Shown: one piece after another, positions 39,442 to 47,590 of the stretch
Position numbering within the stretch: the stretch's first letter is position 1
How the letters are laid out: the number at the start of each line of letters is the position of its first letter
DNA from: Novosphingobium kaempferiae
GTDB lineage: Bacteria; Pseudomonadota; Alphaproteobacteria; Sphingomonadales; Sphingomonadaceae
Length of the DNA: 64,000 nt
NCBI RefSeq assembly: GCF_021227995.1
Contig: NZ_CP089301.1
Location: 4,588,001-4,652,000 of the forward strand
Direction of reading: 5' to 3'
Position numbers and translations under genes: made by a program
The notes under the pieces: generated by a model
Database searches by the model: none
Seen by the model: only the letters and a program-made list of their open reading frames with translations
Told to the model about the DNA's origin: nothing

Positions 39442-39774
39442 TCAGTACGCCAGCGAAACCTCCACCTCGTCCCCTTCGGCAAGGTCTTCCGCGCGCCGCA
39501 CCGAGGCCTTGACCGGCAGCAGCCAGCCGCCGTCCGAACTGCTCGGAAACACCGAGGTCGCAAAGCCGGTATCGCCGATCCGCGCCTTGACCTTGAGCGA
39601 GCCGAACCCGCGCGAAGTGCCCTCCAGGCGGCGCATCACGGCGGTGCCGGACAGCGCTTCGCCCGCCGGGCCGTCGATCGTCAGGAAGTGCCAGGTGCCG
39701 TTGTTGGCGCCGCCCGTCCAGCGCCAGAGGCGACCGGTATGCGTGAGATGTTCTGCAAAGGTTTCTGCGCTCAC
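39442..39774 (-). CDS. DUF1905 domain protein
   Basis: A 110-residue protein that is one DUF1905 domain: TGRLWRWTGGANNGTWHFLTI, then RGFGSLKVKARIGDTGFATSVFP, and a C-terminal LLPVKASVRRAEDLAEGDEVEV. The domain is a small beta barrel often linked to YdeI-like proteins; its function is unknown. The GTG start overlaps the stop of the cyclophilin gene by four bases, so it is translated by coupling. The longer frame running through the cyclophilin gene is rejected. Confidence 0.8.
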   Translation of the reverse strand: MSAETFAEHLTHTGRLWRWTGGANNGTWHFLTIDGPAGEALSGTAVMRRLEGTSRGFGSLKVKARIGDTGFATSVFPSSSDGGWLLPVKASVRRAEDLAEGDEVEVSLAY

Positions 39775-40679
39775 TTCTTCGCGACCCGGATCGGCACCGA
39801 CGCGTTGCAGATGTCCACGCCGCCCGCCGGCTGGATGTAGAAGTCGTCCTTCCGGTTCGCGCGCTTGTCGAGGTAGGCGGCGAAGCTGGTGCTTTCGGTG
39901 GAGAGGTATTCGTAGGCAGGCAGGCCGGGCACTTCGTTGCCCATGCGCACCGAAACGATCGGCGTGCGCTCCTGCGGCGTCTCGTAGAAGCCCAGCGGCC
40001 CCGTCCCGCGCGGGAGCGAGGAGAGCAGCTCCATCCCGGAGATGATCCGCCCGACCACCGCGATGTTGCGGTCGAGCTGGCGCGGCGCCTGCCCGATCAC
40101 GGTATAGAGTTCCGCCCCGGTGCCGGTATCGGGCGACAGGTTGCGGCCGACGCCGACCATGCCGTAGCAGTGCGTCGGCCACGCTGCCTTTTCGTCTCCC
40201 GCCACGGGCCACCCCGCCTCGAAGCCTGTCCGCCCGGCATAGGCATCGCTTCCGCCATTGGCTTTCAGTGCCGCCTTCGCCGTGATGTATTCGCTCTCGG
40301 GCACCTTGGTGAGCCCCCCCGGCAGCGGCTTCGCCTTGCCCGGCGTCTCGCCGTCGGGATCGCCCCATTGCACGACGTAGTTGTCCTGAACCCGCACCAC
40401 CGCGATCCCGTCGAACCAGCGCGCGGCGACGAGCTTGCGGATGTTCTGCGTCCACCCTTGCGAGAACGGCGCGGGAATCAGCTGGATCACCACCCGGCGC
40501 GGCTTGCCCTTCACATCCGGGGCAAGGTCCATGACCATGAGGTCGGCAGGCGCGATCGCCTTCCAGTCCGTCGCCGGGGCAGCCTCGACGATGTCGTTGG
40601 GGGTGGCGAGCCTGTTCTCGGCAGCCAGCGAGGGAATGGCGAGGATGGAAAGGGCGAGGCCCGACAAGAATTTGCGCAT
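39771..40679 (-). CDS. Periplasmic peptidyl-prolyl isomerase, cyclophilin type
   Basis: A 302-residue protein with a signal peptide (MRKFLSGLALSILAIPSLAA). It contains a divergent cyclophilin domain: NIRKLVAARWFDGIAVVRVQDNYVVQWGDPDG parallels the FHRVI..FMIQGGD block, followed by GMVGVGR and a FYTVIGQ-like LYTVIGQAPRQLDRNIAVVGRIISGMELL. Catalytic residues are only partly conserved, so activity should be tested. It probably assists folding of envelope proteins. It is translationally coupled to the DUF1905 gene downstream. Confidence 0.85.
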   Translation of the reverse strand: MRKFLSGLALSILAIPSLAAENRLATPNDIVEAAPATDWKAIAPADLMVMDLAPDVKGKPRRVVIQLIPAPFSQGWTQNIRKLVAARWFDGIAVVRVQDNYVVQWGDPDGETPGKAKPLPGGLTKVPESEYITAKAALKANGGSDAYAGRTGFEAGWPVAGDEKAAWPTHCYGMVGVGRNLSPDTGTGAELYTVIGQAPRQLDRNIAVVGRIISGMELLSSLPRGTGPLGFYETPQERTPIVSVRMGNEVPGLPAYEYLSTESTSFAAYLDKRANRKDDFYIQPAGGVDICNASVPIRVAKK

Positions 40680-40757
40680 GAAGCGTTCATGCCATCACTA
40701 GACCGCTTGCGAAACCCCGCGCCCCACGCTAGTGGCCGCCTCCTTACCAGTGCATGC

Positions 40758-40848
40758 GGAGCGGTGGCCGAGTGGTCGAAGGCGCTCGCCTGGAAAGTGA
40801 GTATACGTCAAAAGCGTATCGAGGGTTCGAATCCCTCCCGCTCCGCCA
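40758..40848 (+). tRNA. tRNA-Ser (anticodon GGA)
   Basis: A complete tRNA with acceptor GGAGCGG pairing CCGCTCC, discriminator G and encoded CCA. The D arm is GCCGAGTGGTCGAAGGC and the anticodon arm is CTCGC-CTGGAAA-GTGAG with anticodon GGA at 40792-40794. The long variable arm (TATACGTCAAAAGCGTA) is typical of serine tRNA, and the T arm is GAGGGTTCGAATCCCTC. It reads UCC and UCU. No integrated element is attached to its 3' end. Confidence 0.97.
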
Positions 40849-40872
40849 TTTACCCCGACAGCATCGGCTCCA

Positions 40873-41235
40873 TCACTCCTCGTCCGAGGCGGCGATGCGG
40901 CGGACGGTTACTTCGTTGCTGCCGTTCCTGCGCAGGAAGGTGTAGCGCTCTCCGGCCTTGAGGCGGAAGGTGCGCTGTTCGACGGGCGGGGTGCAGGCGA
41001 GGTAGGTCTGGCGGCCTTCCTCGGTCGTGAAACGGTGGATTTCCTTGCCGGGATCGACGGTCTTCCACTCGGACCAGCCTTCCACCGTGTCGCCGGTGGT
41101 GCAGCGCAGGCGCAGGTTGGTGTTGTTCTTGACGAAGAAGGCCTCGCCGCTCGTCGCCTGGGGCCATGCGGGCAGGGGCGCGCAGAGCAGGCCGAGGATG
41201 AGGGGCAGCAGCGTGGCGCGTTCAGTCCTTCGCAT
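40873..41235 (-). CDS. Small secreted protein of unknown function
   Basis: A 120-residue protein with a signal peptide (LLPLILGLLCAPLPAWPQA, cleavage near PQA-T). The mature part is beta-rich with paired cysteines (LRCTTGD and YLACTPP) that could form a disulfide: FFVKNNTNLRLRCTTGD, RQTYLACTPPVEQRTFRL, GERYTFLRRNGSNEVTV. I do not recognise the family. Its 5' end overlaps the upstream membrane-protein gene by 14 bases, so the two are probably one operon and may work together in the envelope. Confidence 0.7.
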   Translation of the reverse strand: MRRTERATLLPLILGLLCAPLPAWPQATSGEAFFVKNNTNLRLRCTTGDTVEGWSEWKTVDPGKEIHRFTTEEGRQTYLACTPPVEQRTFRLKAGERYTFLRRNGSNEVTVRRIAASDEE

Positions 41236-41578
41236 TGTCGTCTCCCTTTTCCGTGCGGCCGAGCAGGTAGCCCGCGATCGTGCCGAAGAAGCCGACCAAG
41301 GGCGCGATCTGCCTGGTGGTGTAGGAACTCGAGAGGACCAGCAGCGTCCCGAAGACGAGGATCAGGACGACGTAGATCCGCATCAGGAACGGCGTCGCCT
41401 TGCCGGTCTTCACCAGCATGAAGAACAGCAACAGCGCCAGCAGGCCGAAGATGAATATGATGACGGTAAGCTGGATCTCGCCCGCCGAGAAGAAGCCGCC
41501 GACATCGGCCTGATCGGCGGCATCGGCCGGAGCGATCGGCTCCGGGTCGACGACGGCATCGGTACTTGGCGGGATCAT
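41222..41578 (-). CDS. Small three-helix membrane protein of unknown function
   Basis: A 118-residue protein with an acidic, proline/alanine-rich N-terminus and three hydrophobic segments: about 35-58 (QLTVIIFIFGLLALLLFFML), 66-83 (MRIYVVLILVFGTLLVLSS) and 92-107 (LVGFFGTIAGYLLG). A charged GRTEKGDDNAKD tail ends it. No family is recognised. It overlaps the following secreted-protein gene by 14 bases, pointing to a two-gene operon. Confidence 0.7.
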   Translation of the reverse strand: MIPPSTDAVVDPEPIAPADAADQADVGGFFSAGEIQLTVIIFIFGLLALLLFFMLVKTGKATPFLMRIYVVLILVFGTLLVLSSSYTTRQIAPLVGFFGTIAGYLLGRTEKGDDNAKD

Positions 41579-41681
41579 CGGCGCTCTCCCCTTCGGGGCC
41601 GATTATGCCGCTATCGCCAAATGGAGTCGAGCAGGACCGCCGCCTGCCCGACACGATGACTTGATCGATACTTCAAGCCGC

Positions 41682-43421
41682 TCAGCCGAGGCGCACCCGG
41701 TCTCCGTCGCGGCGGAAGGCGTCCTTGCGGATGACGCTGGTGGTGTAGTCGCGCGAGAGGACGGTGCTGACGGCGACGAAGCTCGCGGTGCCGGTCCGGC
41801 GGCCGAATTCCACGCGGACGTAGCCCTGGTGCATGTTGTCGGTCCAGACGACTTCGGGGATGTGCTCGGCATAGGCCACGTCCAGTCTGCGCGACATGTC
41901 GGCGTCGAAGCCGCTGGAGATGAAGTCGCCGGGCGAGGAGATGCCCGCGGTGCCGAACTCGATGCCCGCCGGGCGCCCTTGCGCGTCGGCGAGGTCGTTG
42001 GTCCAGAAGCTGTGGCTGTCGCCCGAGAGGAAGACGAGATCGCCTGCGCCCGCGTTGCGCGACAGGTCGTAGAACCGCTCGCGCGCCCAGGGGTAGCCAC
42101 CCCATGCGTCGGTGTAGTCGGGCAGGCCCCAGCGGCCGCGCCAGGCGAAGGAGACGCCGGGATCGGCGGCGAGCTTGCCCAGTTCCTCGGCGCTCTTCGC
42201 GGCGGCGAGGCGGGGCATCGGGTCGGGCAGGATGCCGAGCTTCACGAAGTCGGGCACGATCAGGCGGCCGATCACCATCGGACAGCCGATGACGCGCCAC
42301 GGCTGGCCCTGCTTGACCGACTTCGCCAGCGCGGCGGAGAGGTCCGCTTCCAGTTCGGGCGCGATCAGCGGGCGGTTCGGCGCGCCGAGCACGTCGCGCT
42401 TGAACTTCTCGGCCGAGGCGTCGTCGACGATCTCGCGCGCATGGTCGGTATATTCCACCTGCTGCGCGCGGGCGGTGTGGCGTGTCTCCAACGTGTGGAC
42501 CAGGGCGAGGTCGCCGAAGCTGTAGCCGCGCCAGAACTGCGCGCGGCTGCGGCCCTTGACCTCCAGCCATTCCGGCTCGCGCACCGGCATCCATTCGTAA
42601 TAGGCCCGGATCGAGGCGGCGCGGCGCGTCGCCCAGTCGCCTTCGGTGTCGGGCTGGTGATTCTGCGCGCCGCCCGTCCACGGGTTGTTGGCGCTTTCGT
42701 GGTCGTCCCAGCAGGCGAGCAGGGTGTGCTGCGCGTGCATCGCCAGCGATCCGGCGTCGGTCTTGTACTGGGCGTGGCGGATGCGATAGTCGCTGAGCGT
42801 CACGATCTCGTGCGCGGGGGCGTGCTCGCGGCCGATCCGGCGGGCGACGTCCTTGCCCCAGTCGGTCTCGCCGCCGTACTCGTAGATGTAGTCGCCGGTG
42901 TGGAGCACGAAGTCGATCGCGGGATCCTTCGCGATCGCGTCATAGGCGTTGAAGAAGCCGAACGGGAAGTTCGAACAGGAGGCGAGCGCGATGCCCAGCG
43001 TCTCCAGGTGCCCGGTCGGCAGGGTGCGCGCGCGACCGATGGGAGAGCGAGCTTTCCCCATGCGGAAGCGGTAGAAGAAGGTGCCGCCCGCAGGCAGCCC
43101 GGTGGCGAGCGCCTTGACGGTGAAGTCGCGCGCAGCGTCTGTGCGGACCGAACCGGACTTGAGGATCTTCGCGAAGGCCGGGCTGTCCGACAGTTCCCAC
43201 GCGACGTCGACGGACGCGGCAGCGGTCACGCGGGTCCACAGCACCACGCTCGACGCATCGGGATCACCCGAGGCCACGCCATGACGGAATACCGGGTTCA
43301 CGGCGGCTGCCGCGAGGGCGGACAGCGGAAGCGCCATGAGCGCCGCGCCCCCGGCGATACCGGCGAGCAGGGCGCGGCGGGAAACCTGGCCGGAACGTGC
43401 GGCGGTGCGGGGCGTGGTCAT
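41682..43421 (-). CDS. phoD: Alkaline phosphatase D (PhoD)
   Basis: A 579-residue secreted phosphatase/phosphodiesterase of the calcineurin-like PhoD family. It begins with a twin-arginine signal (SRRALLAGIAGGAALMALPL, cleavage near ALA-A). The fibronectin-like N-terminal domain has FRHGVASGDPDASSVVLWTR. The metal-binding core shows ASCSNFPFGFFNAYD, DFVLHTGDYIYEYG, WDDHESANNPW and LSGDSHSFW. It releases phosphate from extracellular esters. The TonB receptor gene lies 292 bases upstream on the same strand, with a PhoB-like repeat array before that, suggesting phosphate-starvation expression. Upstream frame extension crosses REP sequence and is rejected. Confidence 0.92.
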   Translation of the reverse strand: MTTPRTAARSGQVSRRALLAGIAGGAALMALPLSALAAAAVNPVFRHGVASGDPDASSVVLWTRVTAAASVDVAWELSDSPAFAKILKSGSVRTDAARDFTVKALATGLPAGGTFFYRFRMGKARSPIGRARTLPTGHLETLGIALASCSNFPFGFFNAYDAIAKDPAIDFVLHTGDYIYEYGGETDWGKDVARRIGREHAPAHEIVTLSDYRIRHAQYKTDAGSLAMHAQHTLLACWDDHESANNPWTGGAQNHQPDTEGDWATRRAASIRAYYEWMPVREPEWLEVKGRSRAQFWRGYSFGDLALVHTLETRHTARAQQVEYTDHAREIVDDASAEKFKRDVLGAPNRPLIAPELEADLSAALAKSVKQGQPWRVIGCPMVIGRLIVPDFVKLGILPDPMPRLAAAKSAEELGKLAADPGVSFAWRGRWGLPDYTDAWGGYPWARERFYDLSRNAGAGDLVFLSGDSHSFWTNDLADAQGRPAGIEFGTAGISSPGDFISSGFDADMSRRLDVAYAEHIPEVVWTDNMHQGYVRVEFGRRTGTASFVAVSTVLSRDYTTSVIRKDAFRRDGDRVRLG

Positions 43422-43474
43422 GGCGGGCAGTCCTGTGGTTGCGGGGTGGTTGGATAGGGGCGAAGCACCTCTTT

Positions 43475-43522
43475 TCGTCATCGCGAGGCTGTGGATTGCT
43501 TCGCTGCGCTCGCAATGACGAA
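43475..43522. repeat. REP-like palindrome, family B copy 4 (shortened)
   Basis: A short left arm (CGTCATCGCGAGG) precedes an intact right arm (GGATTGCTTCGCTGCGCTCG). It lies between the TonB receptor and phoD genes. Confidence 0.7.
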
Positions 43523-43560
43523 GGGCAGGGGCGACGGGACAGAGACTACTGCTCCCTGTT

Positions 43561-43657
43561 TCGTCATTGCGAGGAGGCGAAGCCGACGAAGCAATCCAAA
43601 GCGGGTTTCGCTCCGCTGGCCTGCCTGCCCCGGTGCTGCACCGGGCTCGCAATGACA
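43561..43657. repeat. REP-like palindrome, family B copy 5 (diverged)
   Basis: TCGTCATTGCGAGGAGGCGA starts the element and GCTCGCAATGACA ends it, with an enlarged GC-rich centre. It is adjacent to copy 4, giving a clustered pair in the 292-bp gap. Confidence 0.7.
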
Positions 43658-43713
43658 AAATCAGGGAAGGAACGGGTCGGCGTTCCCCCGAACGCCGACC
43701 CGTTCCGCGCGCA

Positions 43714-46068
43714 TCAGAAATCGGCGGTGACGCTGAAGACCATCGTGCGCGGCGTGCCGAGGAAGGCGTAGTTGCCCGAGATACCGCCGAGGAACTTTTC
43801 ATCGGTCAGGTTGGTGACGTTGAGCGCGAAGGTCAGATCCTTGAGCGTGTCGGTGAGGGCTTCACCGTGCACGGCGACCGACAGGTCGGTCAGGAAGTAG
43901 TTCTTCGCGGTCCAGCTGTTGTCGGCATCGACGAAGCGGTTGCCGGTGTACTTGCCGGTCAGGCCCAGGGTGACGGGGCCGTAGTTGTACGTGCCCGACA
44001 GCACCCACATGTCCTTGGGGATGCCCGCGACGCGGTTGCCCGCCGTCACGCCCTGCTCGGCGTCGAGCGCGGCGTTGCCGGTGCCGCGGTACTTCGCGTC
44101 GATGTGCGTGTACGAACCGTAGAGGCTGAGGCCGGTGACGGGGCGCACGGCGGCGAGAAGCTCGAAGCCTTCGGAGTCGATGCCGCCCGCGTTGAAGAAC
44201 TGGCCGTCGCCTTCGCTCAGGTAGTCCGGGCCAGCAGAGGAGTTGCTGGGCACGAAGATCACCTGGTTGGAGAACTTGCTCTTGAACCAGGTGGCCGAGG
44301 CGTTGAAGATCGGGTTGGTGTAGCGAACGCCTGCTTCCCAGTTCTCGGCGGTTTCGGGCTCGATGCTCTCGAAGGCGTCCTCGCTGTATTCGAGCAGCGT
44401 GTCGGACAGCGCCTTGAAGTTCTCCGAATAGCCGCCGAACACGTTCAGGCCGTTCATCGGCTCGACCTGGATACCGCCCGAGAGCAGCACCTTCGACTTC
44501 GACTTGACGCTGGAGTCGGAGCTTTCGCCGAACAGGTCGGTGCGGTCGAGGTGGTTGATGAACTGCTTCACGCCGAAGTTCGCGGTGACGGGGCCGACCA
44601 CGACCTGATCCTCGGCGTACCACTTGAAGGTGCTCTGCGGATACTTGCGGTCGTACTGGGTCCAGTAGGGCATGGCGTCATAGGCCGGGCCGACGCGGGT
44701 GTCGCTGACGTGGTGCCAGTCGCGCCATTCGCGGCGGTTGGTGTCCTCGTACCACAGGCCGCCGCGCAGGGTGTTCTCGACCATGCCGAACTGCATCGTC
44801 CACGCACCGTCGAGCGTGCCGCCGAGGCGGTCCTTGCGGTAGTGGGTGTGGCGGTAGGACTGCTGCTGGATGGCGCCCGCCGCCGTCGGCGCGACGATCT
44901 GGCCGGAGGCGTTGGTGGCGAAGTAGGTCGGCGTGCCCGAACCGGCGGGCAGGGTGGCCCACCATGCGGGGGTGCCCTTGACGGTGCTGGTGCCGTTGAT
45001 CTCGCTCTGGACGCCCGAGGTGTCCTGCGCGACGTTGACGATGTAGGGCGGCGCCCAGTCACCGCGACCGGCCATGTCGTGGTAATAGACCGATGCCTTG
45101 AGATCGAGCGCGTTGGCGATCTTCGTCTCGGCCTTCAGGTAGGCGAAGAAGTTCTTGCGCTTGGTGTTCCAGACCTGGCGGTACTGCTGGTCGGCCACCG
45201 GCACGCCGGTCCACACGCCGACGAGGCCGTCGTTGTAGGCGCCGCTGTCGTACTGGGCCTGCGAATAGATCTGGTCGTAGTTGCTTTCGAACGCATCGTC
45301 GTAGCTGGCGTAGCCGGTCAGCTTGACGGGGGTGTCGACGATGAACTTCATCGCGAAGTTGTCGCGGCGGTTGTTGGCCGAACCTTCCAGCCAGTCGGTC
45401 GCCTGCTGGTGGCCGTAGGAGAACCATGCCTTGGCGACCCCGCCGATCAGGCCGGTGTCGAAGCGGCCGTAGTAGCGGCTGGAGGCATAGTCGCCGACCG
45501 AGCCCTGCAGGCGCACGCGCATCTCGTCGATGGGGTCGGCGGTGACGAAGTTGATCGTGCCGCCCAGTGCTTCGTTGGACCGCGAGGCGATGTCGGCGGT
45601 GCCCTGGAACACCTCGACGGTGCCGATGTTGGCGGTGTCGATGAAGCGGTTGGCCTTGGAGCCGCCGCCGTAGCCCGAGCCGCCGTTGGGCAGGCCGTCG
45701 ATGGTCAGGCCGACCTGCTGGGTGTCGAGGTTGGTCTGGTAGCCGCGGATCGAGTAGGTCGTCGACCAGTCGTCGAAGCCGAAGGCGTCGCCCTCGTTCA
45801 CCTGCACGCCGGGCAGGGTGCCGATGAGGTCGATGGCCGAGGCGATGGGCGACTTGTCGTCGATCAGCGTCTCGTCGAGGGCGGCGTTGTTGTAGGTCGT
45901 CTTCTGGCCGGTGACGACGATGGCGTCGGCATCGTCGAACGCAGCGTCGGCTGCGGCATCTGCGGCTGCGGCATCGGCAGCGTCCGCCGCGAAGGCGGGC
46001 GTGCTGGCGACGATGGCGGCGAGGCTCGCGCTGAGGACGGCGAGACGGCGAATGGAATTGGCGCGCAT
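43714..46068 (-). CDS. TonB-dependent outer-membrane receptor
   Basis: A 784-residue TonB-dependent receptor. It has a signal peptide (RRLAVLSASLAAIVASTPAF, cleavage near AFA-A) and a TonB-box-like DADAIVVTGQ. The plug domain is about 50-190 (SIRGYQTNLDTQQVGLTIDG, NIGTVEVFQGTADIASRSNEALGGTINF). A 22-strand-type barrel ends in the terminal phenylalanine (TMVFSVTADF). Active uptake across the outer membrane is expected. Next to phoD and under PhoB-like repeats, phosphate esters or another phosphate source are plausible ligands. The start is the ATG before RANSIRR. Confidence 0.9.
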   Translation of the reverse strand: MRANSIRRLAVLSASLAAIVASTPAFAADAADAAAADAAADAAFDDADAIVVTGQKTTYNNAALDETLIDDKSPIASAIDLIGTLPGVQVNEGDAFGFDDWSTTYSIRGYQTNLDTQQVGLTIDGLPNGGSGYGGGSKANRFIDTANIGTVEVFQGTADIASRSNEALGGTINFVTADPIDEMRVRLQGSVGDYASSRYYGRFDTGLIGGVAKAWFSYGHQQATDWLEGSANNRRDNFAMKFIVDTPVKLTGYASYDDAFESNYDQIYSQAQYDSGAYNDGLVGVWTGVPVADQQYRQVWNTKRKNFFAYLKAETKIANALDLKASVYYHDMAGRGDWAPPYIVNVAQDTSGVQSEINGTSTVKGTPAWWATLPAGSGTPTYFATNASGQIVAPTAAGAIQQQSYRHTHYRKDRLGGTLDGAWTMQFGMVENTLRGGLWYEDTNRREWRDWHHVSDTRVGPAYDAMPYWTQYDRKYPQSTFKWYAEDQVVVGPVTANFGVKQFINHLDRTDLFGESSDSSVKSKSKVLLSGGIQVEPMNGLNVFGGYSENFKALSDTLLEYSEDAFESIEPETAENWEAGVRYTNPIFNASATWFKSKFSNQVIFVPSNSSAGPDYLSEGDGQFFNAGGIDSEGFELLAAVRPVTGLSLYGSYTHIDAKYRGTGNAALDAEQGVTAGNRVAGIPKDMWVLSGTYNYGPVTLGLTGKYTGNRFVDADNSWTAKNYFLTDLSVAVHGEALTDTLKDLTFALNVTNLTDEKFLGGISGNYAFLGTPRTMVFSVTADF

Positions 46069-46127
46069 GGCTTGGTTGACCCCCTGATGCGTTGCTTTGT
46101 GCGGCGCAGCATCTGGGCGCTTAATCT

Positions 46128-46193
46128 GACGCCGTGCAGACAGTTCAGGGACGATTTGCGGACGGTTCGGTGACGGTGATCTGACGGTTGCGC
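46128..46193 (-). promoter_or_regulatory. Six-unit 11-bp direct-repeat array, candidate Pho boxes
   Basis: On the plus strand, GAC-starting units begin at 46128, 46139, 46150, 46161, 46172 and 46183, exactly 11 bp apart. On the minus strand the last ones read ACCGTCA-GATC-ACCGTCA-CCGA-ACCGTCC, seven-base boxes with four-base spacers as in PhoB sites (CTGTCAT). The array ends 60 bases before the TonB receptor ATG and is oriented for that gene. Confidence 0.6.
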
Positions 46194-46261
46194 CGGGGGC
46201 GAGCTTAGTGCTTCTCCGGTAAGCGCAAATACCCTGCCGGTGCCGTTCAAGTACCCCTAGG

Positions 46262-46305
46262 TGCCGTTCAGTGTCGGTTCGATGGCGGTTCGGTGTCCGC
46301 CGTTT
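46262..46305. promoter_or_regulatory. Second, weaker 11-bp repeat array
   Basis: TGCCGTT, GTCGGTT, GGCGGTT and GTCCGCC recur at 11-bp steps from 46262, in the same orientation as the first array. It lies 84 bases before the plus-strand glycosyltransferase and could be a second regulator site for the divergent operons. Confidence 0.4.
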
Positions 46306-46388
46306 GACCGCCTCGGCTTCGTCACAAACCCGCAAAGACGGACACATAGAGCCCGGCGGCGAAACTATCCGCCGTTCGCCCGGGACAG

Positions 46389-47579
46389 ATGCAGACACCG
46401 TTGCGCATAGCCATTCCGATCCACAGCCTCGGCCCCGGCGGCGTCGAGCGGGTGGCGCTCGGCCTGGCGACGCAATGGCGAGAATGCGGGCATGAGGTGA
46501 CCATCGTGCTCGGCCGATCGGGCGGATCGAACTTGTGCAGCGCACCACCGCTCGACTACTGGAGCCTGCCCACGCGCCTTGCCACGGCGGGCTGGCAGAC
46601 GCCGTGGATGGTCCACAGCCTCTACAGTTTCCTCGTCGAAAACCGCATCGACGTGCTGTTCTGCCCCGGCAACACCTATGCCGTCATCGGCGCGGCGATG
46701 AAGCTGCTGCTCGGCCCCCACGCCCCGCCGATGATGCTGAAAGTCAGCAATGCGCTGGATCGCCCGGACATGCCCCCGGCCATGCGGCGCGGCTACGGCA
46801 CCTGGCTGCGCGCGCAGGGCGGCGTGTTCGATTCGATCGTCGCGCTGTCGGAACCGATGCGGCGCGAGGTGCGCGAGCGGATGCTGGCGGAACCCGCGCA
46901 GGTCTCGGTGATCGCCAATCCCATCCTCTCGCGCCAGCGCCTGCGCCGCCTCGGCAGCCTTGAGCGGCGCGCGCCCTCGGCCTGGGGGATGCGCTATCTG
47001 GCCGCGGGCAGGCTCGCCCCGCAGAAGAACTTCGCGCTGATGCTCCGCGCCTTCGCGCAGGCCGCCCGCGCCGAGGATCGTCTGACCATCGCCGGCGACG
47101 GCCCGGAACGCGGCCAGCTCGAAGCGCTGGCCGCCTCGCTCGGCCTCGCCGACAGGATCGATTTCCTTGGCCATGTCGCCGCCATCGACCCGCTGCTGGA
47201 GCATGCCGACGCGCTGCTGCTGAGCTCCGACTACGAAGGCCTTCCCGGCGTCGTGGTCGAGGCGCTGGCGGGCGGGGTGCCGATCCTCGCGACCGACTGC
47301 TGCGTCAGCATGGCCAACCTGATCGACCACGAACGCACCGGGCTGATCGTCCCGCCGCGCTCGCTGGAGGATTTCGCCCGCGGGATCGTGCGCCTGCGCG
47401 ACATGCGCGGCGATCCCGAACGCGCCCGCTCGGTCGCCGCCCGCTACGAGCTGGAAGGCGCGGCCCGCCGGTACATCGACCTCATGCGTGAAGTGACCCT
47501 GCGGCGCCAGCGCGACCGCAGCCGGGAACTCGCCGCCAGTACCCTCGCACCCTGTCGGTCCCTGCGGCGCTCCCAGTAG
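46389..47579 (+). CDS. GT4-family glycosyltransferase
   Basis: A 396-residue retaining glycosyltransferase with two Rossmann domains (GT-B). The N-terminal half begins RIAIPIHSLGPGGVERVAL, a typical acceptor-domain GGxE loop. The C-terminal donor domain has LAAGRLAPQKNFALMLRAF, AGDGPERGQLE and SDYEGLPGVVVEALAGGVPILAT, an EGLP-E-A pattern that binds the nucleotide sugar. Such enzymes make glycolipids or polysaccharides. It heads a tight plus-strand set: a membrane protein after 11 bases, a DUF2141 protein overlapping that, and a second GT4. The upstream repeat arrays suggest phosphate-linked expression. Confidence 0.88.
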   Translation: MQTPLRIAIPIHSLGPGGVERVALGLATQWRECGHEVTIVLGRSGGSNLCSAPPLDYWSLPTRLATAGWQTPWMVHSLYSFLVENRIDVLFCPGNTYAVIGAAMKLLLGPHAPPMMLKVSNALDRPDMPPAMRRGYGTWLRAQGGVFDSIVALSEPMRREVRERMLAEPAQVSVIANPILSRQRLRRLGSLERRAPSAWGMRYLAAGRLAPQKNFALMLRAFAQAARAEDRLTIAGDGPERGQLEALAASLGLADRIDFLGHVAAIDPLLEHADALLLSSDYEGLPGVVVEALAGGVPILATDCCVSMANLIDHERTGLIVPPRSLEDFARGIVRLRDMRGDPERARSVAARYELEGAARRYIDLMREVTLRRQRDRSRELAASTLAPCRSLRRSQ

Positions 47580-47590
47580 CACGCCCTTAC

